From Porphyromonas pasteri (GTDB lineage: Bacteria > Bacteroidota > Bacteroidia > Bacteroidales > Porphyromonadaceae): a DNA stretch of 64,000 nt. The notes beneath the pieces were generated by a model, which did no database searches, was not told where the DNA came from, and worked only from the letters and a program-made list of their open reading frames with translations. Position 1 is the first letter of the stretch. Every line of letters starts with the position of its first letter. This document shows positions 19,681 through 28,411 of the stretch, piece by piece. The position numbers and the translations under genes are program-made. The DNA lies in assembly GCF_014647755.1 (NCBI RefSeq), contig NZ_BMPU01000002.1, positions 124,001 through 188,000 on the forward strand, written 5' to 3'.

Positions 19681-20844
19681 CTTACTTCCGCCCTTAGCCT
19701 TACGCTTCTTCCCCCACTTACGCTGGTAGAAGATATAGTAGCCCGTCAGCGGGAGCGATGCACCGAAGAGTGCCGCTAAGAAGTAGCAGATACGCGTGAA
19801 GAGACCGCCCCAAGCTCCCGTGTGAATTGAATAGATCCAGCCGCGGAGCTTCTTGTCTCGCTTGACCTCACGATAAGCCTTGTACTCGGTCATCTGCCCC
19901 GTCTTTTTGTTGAAGCGAAAGCTATCCGCAGCACGGCTATTGCCCAGCCCTGCAAGGGGGACTTCGACCTCCCCATCCTTGACCGTGATCTCTGTATAGT
20001 CTGCTTCGGAGACCTCTATGACATACTCCACGACCTCTTCCCAATAGATATAGGAGGCAGGGAGCTTGGCCTGCTCGGCGCCCTCCTCACGGGGGGCATC
20101 CTTGCTCTTATCCTTCTTGGAGCCCTTATCACCCTTGCCCGCCTCGGCCATCTCGGCACCAAAGACCTTATAGAAGCCCGTGCGATACCACTCGAAGGAC
20201 CACGTAAGCCCCGTCATAGCCATCGCCAAGAGGAGTACGAAGACATACACCCCACCGACCGTATGCAGGTCAGTGAAGAGGCGCTGACGCCCGTGACCAA
20301 GCGAGATCTTCAGGCGCTTCCCTACGCCCTTGAGCTTCTTCGGCCACCAGAGGAAGAGCCCCGTGAGGAGGATGAAGACGAAGAGGAGGGTACTTGTCCC
20401 CACGATGACGCGCCCCCAGAAGATCCCTTCGCTATCCGGCTTCATACTATCGAGTAGCCAGCGATGTAGCTCGCGTACCGTAGTGAAGAAGGGGAGGCGC
20501 CCGCTCTGCCCCACGATCTTTCCCGTATAGGGATCGACAAGGACTCCCGCACGACGAGGCTTAGAGAGCCCCACGGTATAGGCGCGGCGGAAGTCAGAGG
20601 GTATGGTGACGCTCGTGATCTGCACGCTATCGGGCGTCTCGCGGGCGACCCGCTCCAGGAGGGACTGGAGGGAGAGTCTCTGCATCTTGCGCACGGGTAT
20701 CGTATAGCTATCGTGACGAACCAACTCGGTGATTTCCTTCTCGAAGACGAGCAGAGCCCCCGTGAGGCAGGTCGTCATAATGATAAGCCCAAAGGGCAGG
20801 GAGAGCCACAGATGGAGCTTCTTGAAGAGTTTGCGTACAGTCAT
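19675..20844 (-). CDS. PepSY-associated membrane protein
   Basis: Inner membrane protein of the PepSY_TM family, often found near iron or heme uptake genes in Gram-negative bacteria. From the ATG at 20844 it has 389 residues: helix 1 (LHLWLSLPFGLIIMTTCLTG), a PepSY-like periplasmic segment (YTVGLSKPRRAGVLVDPYTG), helix 2 (VIVGTSTLLFVFILLTGLFL), helix 3 (GGVYVFVLLLAMAMTGLTWS), a Lys/Glu-rich loop (about 235-265) and a final helix. A start 29 codons further upstream is open, but the family normally begins just before helix 1. Conserved histidines in KLHLW, LHRWLLD, DLHTVGG and IHTG could bind heme, which is an inference. Confidence 0.8.
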   Translation of the reverse strand: MTVRKLFKKLHLWLSLPFGLIIMTTCLTGALLVFEKEITELVRHDSYTIPVRKMQRLSLQSLLERVARETPDSVQITSVTIPSDFRRAYTVGLSKPRRAGVLVDPYTGKIVGQSGRLPFFTTVRELHRWLLDSMKPDSEGIFWGRVIVGTSTLLFVFILLTGLFLWWPKKLKGVGKRLKISLGHGRQRLFTDLHTVGGVYVFVLLLAMAMTGLTWSFEWYRTGFYKVFGAEMAEAGKGDKGSKKDKSKDAPREEGAEQAKLPASYIYWEEVVEYVIEVSEADYTEITVKDGEVEVPLAGLGNSRAADSFRFNKKTGQMTEYKAYREVKRDKKLRGWIYSIHTGAWGGLFTRICYFLAALFGASLPLTGYYIFYQRKWGKKRKAKGGSKA

Positions 20845-20973
20845 AACTCGGCTATCTAAGTAAAAGGCTCCCTCCTCGGGGAGCTGGGGAACCTGATCGA
20901 ATGCGCCTCGCTTATGCGCCTCACGGTGCATATCGAGGAGAGAGGGCTATAGGCATAGCCGCTCCTTGAGGGT

Positions 20974-20981
20974 CAAAGATA
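20974..20981 (-). promoter_or_regulatory. Likely -7 box of the PepSY gene
   Basis: TATCTTTG on the minus strand, about 130 bp before the chosen ATG. No -33 match is visible. Confidence 0.4.
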
Positions 20982-21050
20982 TATATTATACCTTTTCCAC
21001 CCCCTACTGATAGAGCCGAGCTGGAGGAAGCTATACAGGAGGATAAATCA

Positions 21051-21150
21051 TCCTATATGGATCGCTGAGTCAACCTATATAGGTCCGTGAAGCGATCTAT
21101 ATAGGTCGGCGTGATGACCTATATAGGTTGACTCAGCGACCAATATAGGT
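21051..21150. repeat. Palindrome array, CTATATAG family, five units
   Basis: Units modelled on ACCTATATAGGT start at 21051, 21073, 21095, 21117 and 21139, exactly 22 bp apart. Units 2 and 4 are perfect. Spacer 1 (CGCTGAGTCA) is the exact reverse complement of spacer 4, so with units 2 and 4 the array forms a long imperfect inverted repeat. Flanks are CAGGAGGATAAATCA on the left and TTCGCACCACCCCCCTCC on the right; both recur in reverse around the array at 63104. Confidence 0.92.
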
Positions 21151-21201
21151 TCGCACCACCCCCCTCCCGAAGTCCACTAAGGATAGACACTACGAGTGCG
21201 G

Positions 21202-21325
21202 AGCAATAGTCGTTTGCGAGCAAACCAGTAGTGATACGAGGTGCGAACCAGTAGTTGTTTGGATGCAAACGAATAGTTGTTCGCACCTCGAACTTATAGT
21301 TGTTTGCATACAGACGAGTAGTTGT
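21202..21325. repeat. Degenerate array, TAGTTGT family, six units
   Basis: Units of the form ACnAnTAGTTGT start at 21202, 21224, 21247, 21269, 21292 and 21314, so the steps alternate 22, 23, 22, 23, 22. Spacers 1, 3 and 5 have a TTG....CAA-like self-complementary form (spacer 5 ends CAG). Spacers 2 and 4 are complementary to each other at 10 of 11 positions. It sits directly after the CTATATAG array, between the divergent PepSY and queA genes. Confidence 0.7.
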
Positions 21326-21420
21326 TCATCTACGAGGCACTATGATTAGGTATTCCCTCTATCCACACCTCGGCGGTCGGAGCTACGGTGCGGGGCAGAG
21401 GCACTTGGGGCGCTTTTGCG

Positions 21421-21428
21421 TACTTTTG
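21421..21428 (+). promoter_or_regulatory. queA: Likely -7 box of queA
   Basis: TACTTTTG matches TAnnTTTG about 40 bp before the queA ATG. Confidence 0.5.
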
Positions 21429-21468
21429 TGCCACCCACATCAGGGATATTTCCCCCTAAGAGAGTAAG

Positions 21469-22689
21469 ATGAATATACGACCCCAAGAGATCCAGATAGC
21501 CGACTACGACTACCCCCTGCCCGACGAGCGCATCGCCAAGTACCCCCTTGCCGACCGCAGCAGCTCCAAGCTCCTCCGCTACCAAGCTGGCGAGATCGAA
21601 GAATTTACCTTCCGTGACCTGCCCCGTCTCCTGCCCGAGGGTGCCGTACTCGTGCGCAATAACTCCAAGGTCATCCGTGCCCGCCTCCTCTTCCACAAGG
21701 ACTCAGGCGCACGCATTGAGATCTTCTGCCTCGACCCCGCCTCCCCCACCTCCTACGAGCTCTCCCTTGGGGAGCGCCACCGCTGCTCCTGGCACTGCCT
21801 CATCGGCAACGCCAAGCGCTTCAAGGAGGGCACGCAGCTCACCCGCCTCCTCCACCGCGAGGGACAGGGCGAAGTGACGCTGACGGCTGAGCGTGGCGAG
21901 GAGGGCGTCATCCACTTCTCTTGGGACAATGATGCCTATACCTTCGGCGAACTCTTAGAGCTGATGGGTATCCTCCCCATCCCACCCTACCTCGGGCGCG
22001 AGACAGAGGAGCAGGATCTGACGACCTATCAGACGGTCTATGCCGAGACCGAAGGCTCGGTAGCAGCCCCCACAGCGGGCCTGCACTTCACCCCCGCAGT
22101 CTTCGAAGAGCTACGCGCTCAGGGCACGCCCGTGCTGGACGTCACGCTCCACGTAGGCGCTGGCACCTTCCGCCCTGTCAAGGCCGAACACATCGGCGAG
22201 CACGAGATGCACGCGGAGCTGATCAGCGTCAGCCGCTCGACGCTCCTTGCCCTTCGTGAGCATATCGGGCAGATCATCGCTGTGGGTACGACGAGCGTCC
22301 GCACGCTGGAGAGCCTCTATCATCTGGCCATCGCCCTACGTCGTCAGCCCGACACGCCCCCGACCGCCCTGCACGTAGAGCAATGGCTCCCCTACGAAGA
22401 AGGTGCGAACGAAGAGCTGACGACAGAGGAAGCTCTTGATACGCTCCTCACCTATCTCGATGCGCAGGGAGAGGATACCCTCGTCTTCCCCACGAGTATC
22501 ATCATCGCCCCCAGCTACCGCTACCGCGTCATCCGCGGTATGGTGACGAACTTCCACCAGCCCCACAGCACGCTCCTGCTGCTCATCGCTGCCCTCATCG
22601 GTGACGACTGGCACCGCGTCTACGACTGGGCACTCACCCACGACTTCCGCTTCCTCAGCTACGGCGACAGCTCGCTGCTCCTGCCTTAG
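21469..22689 (+). CDS. queA: S-adenosylmethionine:tRNA ribosyltransferase-isomerase
   Basis: Transfers and isomerises the ribosyl group of SAM onto 7-aminomethyl-7-deazaguanine in tRNA, making epoxyqueuosine. The N-terminus DYDYPLPDERIAKYPLADR is diagnostic. Further conserved stretches are SVAAPTAGLHFTPAVFEEL and LHVGAGTFRPVKAEHI, and the C-terminal MVTNFHQPHSTLLLLIAA. The 406 residues are longer than the E. coli enzyme, with extra residues in the middle and near EQWLPYEEG. It stands alone between an array region and a bidirectional terminator. Confidence 0.95.
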   Translation: MNIRPQEIQIADYDYPLPDERIAKYPLADRSSSKLLRYQAGEIEEFTFRDLPRLLPEGAVLVRNNSKVIRARLLFHKDSGARIEIFCLDPASPTSYELSLGERHRCSWHCLIGNAKRFKEGTQLTRLLHREGQGEVTLTAERGEEGVIHFSWDNDAYTFGELLELMGILPIPPYLGRETEEQDLTTYQTVYAETEGSVAAPTAGLHFTPAVFEELRAQGTPVLDVTLHVGAGTFRPVKAEHIGEHEMHAELISVSRSTLLALREHIGQIIAVGTTSVRTLESLYHLAIALRRQPDTPPTALHVEQWLPYEEGANEELTTEEALDTLLTYLDAQGEDTLVFPTSIIIAPSYRYRVIRGMVTNFHQPHSTLLLLIAALIGDDWHRVYDWALTHDFRFLSYGDSSLLLP

Positions 22690-22714
22690 CGAAGCCGATA
22701 CCTATATAAAGCAG

Positions 22715-22758
22715 AGCGCCTCCCGCCTGAGTCCTCGGACTCGTAGGCGGGAGGCGCT
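22715..22758. terminator. Bidirectional terminator between queA and susD
   Basis: A 14-bp perfect stem (AGCGCCTCCCGCCT with AGGCGGGAGGCGCT) with an inner GAGTC/GACTC stem lies between the two converging genes. Flanking CCTATA and TATAGG add outer pairs. Confidence 0.8.
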
Positions 22759-22790
22759 TGCCTTATAGGTAAGGGGTGGAGGAAGCGAGC

Positions 22791-24713
22791 TTACTGCTTC
22801 TTCTTAGCCCAGTAGATGGGCGTGAAGACCTTATCCTCGCCACCGAGCGCCTTGATAGCAGATTCATAGCCGGGCTTATTGCCGTTGACGATGCTGCTGG
22901 GCAGGGGCAGACGCTGAGGATAGTAGTCGACCGACACCGTGGAGTAAGTAGAGGCGGTGAGCTGGGGCATATTGTCCAGCGCCTTCTCTACCGCAGGCGT
23001 TTCGAAGAAGGGAAGACCCAGACGACGGTGGTCACTCCACGTCTCGAGAGGCAGCCAAGGCGTGTTGGCGATGAACTTCTGCGTGATGATCTTCGTCAGG
23101 TGGTCGTTCATAGCTGCCTTATAGAGGCGGCTCTTCATCTCAGGATAGCGGTAGGTGTAGTTCTCCGTCTGACCCGTGTAGCCGTTCGTGCACTTCATCG
23201 TCACGGTAGCAGCAGGCTCCGTGGTGTGATCCCAAGCGACGGACGTCCCTACGCGGTTGTAGGTCTGCGAAGTGAGGTAGCTATCGACGGAGCCAGCACC
23301 CTGATAGGCGAAGCTCGCGCGGATACCCTTCTCATAGGCGTCCTTACCCGTCAGAGGCACCGTCCAGCCACGTACAGCAGCCTCAGCGATGAGGAAGTAA
23401 GTCTCCCATTCGCCGAAGAAGACACGCTTATTCGTGCTGTTGCGGTACTTCAGACCAAGGCGGGGCATCGTACCGACCTGCACGAGGTCGTTGATGGCAT
23501 TGAGGTCACCCCAAGAGCCACCTACCCACGCATTCCACGTGTACTTAGCATTGATCGTCTTGAAGTCCTTCTCCTTGTCGGTAGCATCCTTCAGCTTGTA
23601 CTCGGTCGTCGTAGCGGCCTTGCTCCACGAGGGATAGAAGCAGAAGTCGGGGTTCTCCGTATCGCCCGCGATGATGAAGGTCTTATAGGCACGAGGGTCG
23701 ATGATGCCTGGTAGGCCGTCCATATAGAAGCCTGCCGAGGGGTCAGTCGTCGTCAGAGGGAAGTGCTTATCGTAGCGCACGCCGAGGTAGTCAGCAGGCT
23801 TGATATGGCTTGCATAGCGAGCGTCGGTGAGCTGCATAGCAGAGCTGACACCACCCAGACCGAGGACGAGGTTGCTGTACGTAGGAGAGAGGATCTGGTG
23901 ATTCCACTGACGGCTCATAACGCCCGTCAGGTCGTCCCAGCCGTCCTTCTCCTGGACCTCGAAGCGGTCGCTTGCCGAGGTGATACCCCCTGCAGCAGCA
24001 GCTTCCTCGAAGTGCGTCTTAGCCGTCGTAGGGTCGACCTCAGAGAGGCGCATCGAGAGGCGCATACGCATCGAGTTGGCATACGCACGCCACTTAGCGG
24101 TGTTGTAGCCATAGGCACGGTCGAGCTTATTCGTCTCGCCGTTGTCTGAGCCAGGAGCGGTAGCGAGGATGTCAGCGGCCTCCTTCAGCTCGGTGAGCAT
24201 ATAGGCATAAGCCTCCTTAGCACCGACGTAGGTGGGGTTAGCACCCTGATAGCCGTCGATGGAGACGACACCGAAGTTGTCACAGAGCTCGGAGAGCATA
24301 TAGACACGCCAGATACGAGCTACCTGCTGGAGGCTCTTGTCATAGGTGCGTGCTGTGCCGTCCTTGATACGCTTCTCGCACATAGCGATAGCGTCGGTGA
24401 GGGGCTTAAGGCATTCCTCAGCCATACGGCTGTAATAGTCGGAGCTCCAGCCGTCACTGAAGCCACCTACGGCAAGACCACCACCACGGTGCTGATGACC
24501 GCCCGTCTTCCAGTAGAGGACGAAGGCACGCTCCGCCACGTGGGGATTCTGCTGAGCAGCTATGATCGCGCGGTTGATGAGGTACTCGGGGAGTACCTGA
24601 TCCTGCGAAGCGGCAGTGGGGTTGGTATTGACTTCGTCGAAGTCGCGGCACGAGGCGATACCCATCGTAGCGCACAGGCACAGACCCCAGAGGAGAATAT
24701 TCTTCTTGTTCAT
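22791..24713 (-). CDS. SusD/RagB-family outer membrane lipoprotein
   Basis: Surface lipoprotein that captures nutrients for its SusC partner. From the ATG at 24713 (NKKNILLWGLCLCATMGIAS) it has a lipobox IASC and a mature N-terminus CRDFDEVNTNPTAAS. The sequence layout (DVNTNP start, long helical TPR region, then YFLIAEAAVRGW and a C-terminal WLPLETWSDHRRLGLP) fits the SusD-like-2 branch. The 640 residues are on the long side. It follows susC by 19 bp. No glycosidase or sulfatase gene is adjacent, so the substrate is unknown; peptides are plausible for a Porphyromonas-like organism. Confidence 0.9.
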   Translation of the reverse strand: MNKKNILLWGLCLCATMGIASCRDFDEVNTNPTAASQDQVLPEYLINRAIIAAQQNPHVAERAFVLYWKTGGHQHRGGGLAVGGFSDGWSSDYYSRMAEECLKPLTDAIAMCEKRIKDGTARTYDKSLQQVARIWRVYMLSELCDNFGVVSIDGYQGANPTYVGAKEAYAYMLTELKEAADILATAPGSDNGETNKLDRAYGYNTAKWRAYANSMRMRLSMRLSEVDPTTAKTHFEEAAAAGGITSASDRFEVQEKDGWDDLTGVMSRQWNHQILSPTYSNLVLGLGGVSSAMQLTDARYASHIKPADYLGVRYDKHFPLTTTDPSAGFYMDGLPGIIDPRAYKTFIIAGDTENPDFCFYPSWSKAATTTEYKLKDATDKEKDFKTINAKYTWNAWVGGSWGDLNAINDLVQVGTMPRLGLKYRNSTNKRVFFGEWETYFLIAEAAVRGWTVPLTGKDAYEKGIRASFAYQGAGSVDSYLTSQTYNRVGTSVAWDHTTEPAATVTMKCTNGYTGQTENYTYRYPEMKSRLYKAAMNDHLTKIITQKFIANTPWLPLETWSDHRRLGLPFFETPAVEKALDNMPQLTASTYSTVSVDYYPQRLPLPSSIVNGNKPGYESAIKALGGEDKVFTPIYWAKKKQ

Positions 24714-24732
24714 GATATACATGGCTTAGCGA

Positions 24733-27700
24733 CTAGAAGCCGAGGGTGATATTGAAGAGGAAGGAGCGGGTCGTGGGAGAAGAGGCGAACTCATACCCCG
24801 TAGCGTTGGAGCCCGTAGCGAAGACCGACTCAGGGTCGATGCCGTTCATATAGCTCTTGATCATCCATACATTGTTGCAGGAGATACCGAGCTTAGCCTT
24901 CGTGATAGGCGTGTTCTTCAGCAGGCTCTTGGGGAGCGTGTAGCTGAGGGCGATATTACGCAGACGTACGCTCGTAGCGTCGTAGATATTCGCTTCGTTA
25001 ATACCGAGGTTCCCGCTACGACCGACGATAGCACCCCAGTAGTCCTGAGGCGTGACTTCGACGGTATTCTTCGTGTAGACCGTCTTACCAGCGACTTCGC
25101 TCTCGACGGCGCCGTCGACGACGAACTTATCGCGAGCACCATTGACGACGGTAGCAGCAGCGGCACCACCGGCCTGCAGGGCGTGGTTCGTACCAGAGAA
25201 CATCTTACCGCCGAAGCGAGCATCGATGAGGAAGCTCAGGTCGAAGCCAGCGAAGGAGAAGCTGTTCGTCAGACCAGCCAGAAGGTCGGGCTGCTGGTCA
25301 CCGAGCTTCTTCTCATCGCCTGCGATAGGCAGACCGTTCTCGTCGGTAATGATCTTACCATAGAGGTCGCTCGTCTTATCCTCGACGCGCTTGTAGCTTG
25401 AGCCCCAGATTTCACCGTACTTACCGCCTTCGCGAGCGAGGATCTTCAGGTTGTCGTACGTACCGAGGTTGTACTCCGTCACGGGGGACTCGATACCACC
25501 GCCATCGTAGAGCTTGATGATACGGTTCTCGTTGTGCGAGAGGTTCAGCTGAGCATTCCACTTCAGCCCTTCGCTGCGGATGATGTCAGCGGTGACCATG
25601 AACTCAATACCTTCGTTCTGGATATTACCTGCGTTGATCATCTTAGCATCGTAGCCGCTGGCGGGGTCCATGCCGAGGCGGATGAGCTGGTTGGTAGCGT
25701 TCGTGCGATACCAAGCGAAGTCTACACCAAAGCGGCTATCGAAGAAGCGCATTTCCAGACCCAGCTCGTAGGACTTGATGAGCTCACTGCGGACCTTGTC
25801 GTTGTAGAGGACGTTGTCGATGTTGGCCATCGTACCGCCGAGGGGGTCCTTCTCGATGCGGTAAGCGCTGTAGAGCTGGTAAGGCTCGAGGTCATTACCC
25901 ACCTGAGCAGCCGAGGCACGCACCTTAGCGAAGGAGAGCCATGAGGGAGCATTCACATCCATCTTACGGAGCATGTCGGTGATGACCAGTGACGTGCTGA
26001 TAGAGGGATAGAGGAAGGAGCGGTTAGCCTTCGCCAGCGAAGACGACCAGTCATTACGCAGCGTACCGTCGAGGAAGAAGTACCCATCCCAGTTCAGCTG
26101 TGCCGTACCGTAGAGTGAGTTGATCTTCTTGTGGCTGTATGACTCGTAGTTGTCGGGCTTGTCGGTACCGTTGGTCAGCGAGAAGAGGTTAGGCACGATG
26201 AGCTGGCTGACGCTGGCACGAAGGCCATTGTGCTTGCGCTCCATGAGGTTACCCCCGACAGAGCCCGAGAGGCCGAGCTTACCGAAGACGTTGTCACGCT
26301 GTGCTGAGACGAGGAAGCTATAGTTGTTCTCATAGAACTTGATCTGCTCCGTCTCATACTTACCCCCACCACCTGCGATAGGCGAGCCAGCGTAGGTCTT
26401 ACGCTCGATGCGCGTAGAGTACTGGTCAGAGCCCACACGCAGCTCAGCATTGAGCCAGTCGGTGATCTTGTACTTCAGCGCTGCACTGATGAGGAAGCGG
26501 TCACGCGTATCGTTGTTGAGGTTGTACTTGCTTGCCCAGTAGGGGTTCGTCTGATTACCTACACCATACCAGCGCATAGCACCCTGAGGCGTACGGGCTT
26601 CCTCGAAGTCGCGGATGTCCATACTGCGGGGCAGTGAGTACATGGTATAGAAGGCATTGGAGGCATTAGCACCATTGAGCGGACGGTTCTGCACGAAGGA
26701 GCGGATGTACTGGACCTTCGTATCGGTGCTCCAGCGGTCGCTGGGGCCAAACTTAGTCGTGGCGCGCAGCGTCATATTCGTACGGCCGAGCGAAGCGCCA
26801 GGGATGTGGCTCTTATTGTCGGTACGTGTCAGAGAGGAGTAGATCGACGTGCGGTCGTACATCTGAGAGAAGGCGATGTTCTCCGTCAGGTCGATCCCAG
26901 GAGACTTGAAGTAGCTGGCGACGTTGTCATAGGCCTGCATGTTGGTCTTCGTGCCGTCCCACTTCGTGTACTCCTGCCCTTCGATACGAGGACCCCAGCT
27001 GGAGGAGACATCGTTCTTATAGGCGCCGTCAGTACCTTGACCGAACTGGCTCTGCAGTCTGGGCACCATGAAGAGGCGCTCTACACCTACTGAGGAAGAG
27101 ATCGTGACACCGAGGCCGTTGTTCTTACGACCACTCTTGGTGATGATCTGGATGACCCCATTACCAGCGCGCGAGCCGTAGAGGGCAGCTGCCGAAGCAC
27201 CCTTCAGCACGGTCATGCTCTCGATATCTTCGGCATTGATATCGGAGAGACCGTTACCCATGTCGGCTGCGGGATTCCAGAAGTCATTGTTAGTAGTACC
27301 TGTCGTGTTGTCCATAGGCACACCGTCGACGACGATGAGGGGCTGGTTACTGCCCGAGAGTGAGCTATTACCACGCAGTACGATCTTCGAGGAGGAGCCG
27401 GGGCTGCTGGAGCCCTTGATGATCTGGATACCAGATACCTTACCCGAGAGAGCGTTGGTGATGTTGGGCTCGCGTACAGCCATGAGCTGGTCACCCTTGA
27501 CCTCCTGCATGGCGTAGCCGAGGGCTTTCTTTTCACGGCGGATACCGAGTGCAGTGACGACGACACCACTGAGCTGGGTCATCTCATCCTCAAGTGTGAT
27601 GGTGAGGGGCGTACCCGTCCAGCGGACGGTCTGGGTCTTATAGCCCACACAGGAGATGACGAGTTCGGACCCTACCTTGAGTCCGCTTAGGACAAAGTGT

Positions 27701-27933
27701 CCCTTGGGGTCGGTCAGTGTCCCCTTGCCCTTAGCCTGGCCTTTGACCAGGATAGTAGCACCGATGATTGCCTCGCCCTTGGAGTCCTGTACGGTCCCTG
27801 TGAAGGCGACCTTACGATCCTGAGTCTGTGTCATGGCGGTCTCTACCGGCGTGGCATAGGCATTTTCTAAGGCGAGTCCTGGCAGCGAAAGACCCACGAG
27901 GAGCACGCTGCAGACTGTCTTCATTCGTTTCAT
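24733..27933 (-). CDS. SusC/RagA-family TonB-dependent outer membrane transporter
   Basis: TonB-dependent transporter of 1066 residues. A signal peptide (KRMKTVCSVLLVGLSLPGLA) is followed by a carboxypeptidase-regulatory-like domain (about 43-125, FTGTVQDSKGEAIIGATI), the plug domain (about 130-245, with NALSGKVSGIQIIKGSSSPG and the SusC signature region AALYGSRAGNGVIQIITKSG), then the beta-barrel. The last residue is aromatic (FNITLGF), as in outer membrane barrels. It is first in the susC-susD operon. Confidence 0.94.
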   Translation of the reverse strand: MKRMKTVCSVLLVGLSLPGLALENAYATPVETAMTQTQDRKVAFTGTVQDSKGEAIIGATILVKGQAKGKGTLTDPKGHFVLSGLKVGSELVISCVGYKTQTVRWTGTPLTITLEDEMTQLSGVVVTALGIRREKKALGYAMQEVKGDQLMAVREPNITNALSGKVSGIQIIKGSSSPGSSSKIVLRGNSSLSGSNQPLIVVDGVPMDNTTGTTNNDFWNPAADMGNGLSDINAEDIESMTVLKGASAAALYGSRAGNGVIQIITKSGRKNNGLGVTISSSVGVERLFMVPRLQSQFGQGTDGAYKNDVSSSWGPRIEGQEYTKWDGTKTNMQAYDNVASYFKSPGIDLTENIAFSQMYDRTSIYSSLTRTDNKSHIPGASLGRTNMTLRATTKFGPSDRWSTDTKVQYIRSFVQNRPLNGANASNAFYTMYSLPRSMDIRDFEEARTPQGAMRWYGVGNQTNPYWASKYNLNNDTRDRFLISAALKYKITDWLNAELRVGSDQYSTRIERKTYAGSPIAGGGGKYETEQIKFYENNYSFLVSAQRDNVFGKLGLSGSVGGNLMERKHNGLRASVSQLIVPNLFSLTNGTDKPDNYESYSHKKINSLYGTAQLNWDGYFFLDGTLRNDWSSSLAKANRSFLYPSISTSLVITDMLRKMDVNAPSWLSFAKVRASAAQVGNDLEPYQLYSAYRIEKDPLGGTMANIDNVLYNDKVRSELIKSYELGLEMRFFDSRFGVDFAWYRTNATNQLIRLGMDPASGYDAKMINAGNIQNEGIEFMVTADIIRSEGLKWNAQLNLSHNENRIIKLYDGGGIESPVTEYNLGTYDNLKILAREGGKYGEIWGSSYKRVEDKTSDLYGKIITDENGLPIAGDEKKLGDQQPDLLAGLTNSFSFAGFDLSFLIDARFGGKMFSGTNHALQAGGAAAATVVNGARDKFVVDGAVESEVAGKTVYTKNTVEVTPQDYWGAIVGRSGNLGINEANIYDATSVRLRNIALSYTLPKSLLKNTPITKAKLGISCNNVWMIKSYMNGIDPESVFATGSNATGYEFASSPTTRSFLFNITLGF

Positions 27934-27965
27934 AGGCTTATATCGTGTTAGTGATAAAAGGTCTA

Positions 27966-27995
27966 TAAAGGTAGATATTCTTTTAATAAAGCAAT
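27966..27995 (-). promoter_or_regulatory. Promoter of susC-susD
   Basis: On the minus strand ATTG (27992-27995) precedes TACCTTTA (27966-27973) by 18 bp. The -7 box differs from TAnnTTTG at the last base. Confidence 0.5.
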
Positions 27996-28220
27996 GGCGT
28001 AATCACCTATAACTAAAAACTTTACAAATGAATACAATTACCTAATCCCTAAGGAAGATATCCAACTCATTATAGCTCGGTGCCTTACACCTTCGATAGA
28101 TCGACCACTACCCTACCCAAAGCGCGCGACCGAGACGCCACGCTCGCCCCACACTTCTCCCCCGAGAAGCTATGTCTTAGTACCAGCTACGCTACCCCAC
28201 TCTATGGAGACGAAAAAGCG

Positions 28221-28321
28221 ACCACTACTGGTCGCTGACGGAAGCAGTACTGGTCACCGCGCGAAGCAGTACTGGTTGGTAATAGTGACCAGTACTGGTC
28301 AGACGACGAAGTAGTACTGGT
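28221..28321. repeat. Palindrome array, CAGTACTG family, five units
   Basis: Units start at 28221, 28243, 28265, 28288 and 28310, steps 22, 22, 23 and 22 bp, the same as at 18713 and in the same orientation. Unit 4 is perfect; the others have one or two changes. Spacer 2 (CACCGCGCGA) matches spacer 2 at 18747 in 8 of 10 positions. The outermost flanks AAAGCGACCA and TGGTCGCTTT are perfect complements. The array lies between the susC promoter and the terminator of the next gene. Confidence 0.88.
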
Positions 28322-28334
28322 CGCTTTACCCCAT

Positions 28335-28391
28335 ATATAAAAGGACTCCCCCTGAGGTGGTACGTATCGGCGTACCTACCTCAGGGGGAGT
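28335..28391 (-). terminator. Terminator of the phosphoethanolamine transferase gene
   Basis: A stem of about 20 bp (28345-28364 with 28371-28391, one bulge) closes on a six-base loop and is followed on the minus strand by CCTTTTATAT. Confidence 0.85.
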
Positions 28392-28411
28392 AGTATATGT
28401 AGCGTGTGGGG

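Noticed and set aside
26405-26425. A GTACTGGTC match inside susC
   Set aside because: It is a single partial match within coding sequence, with no neighbouring units at 22-bp steps.
28221-28321. Insertion sequence or its inverted ends
   Set aside because: No transposase-like frame, no terminal repeat pair enclosing a gene, and no clear target duplication were seen around the array.
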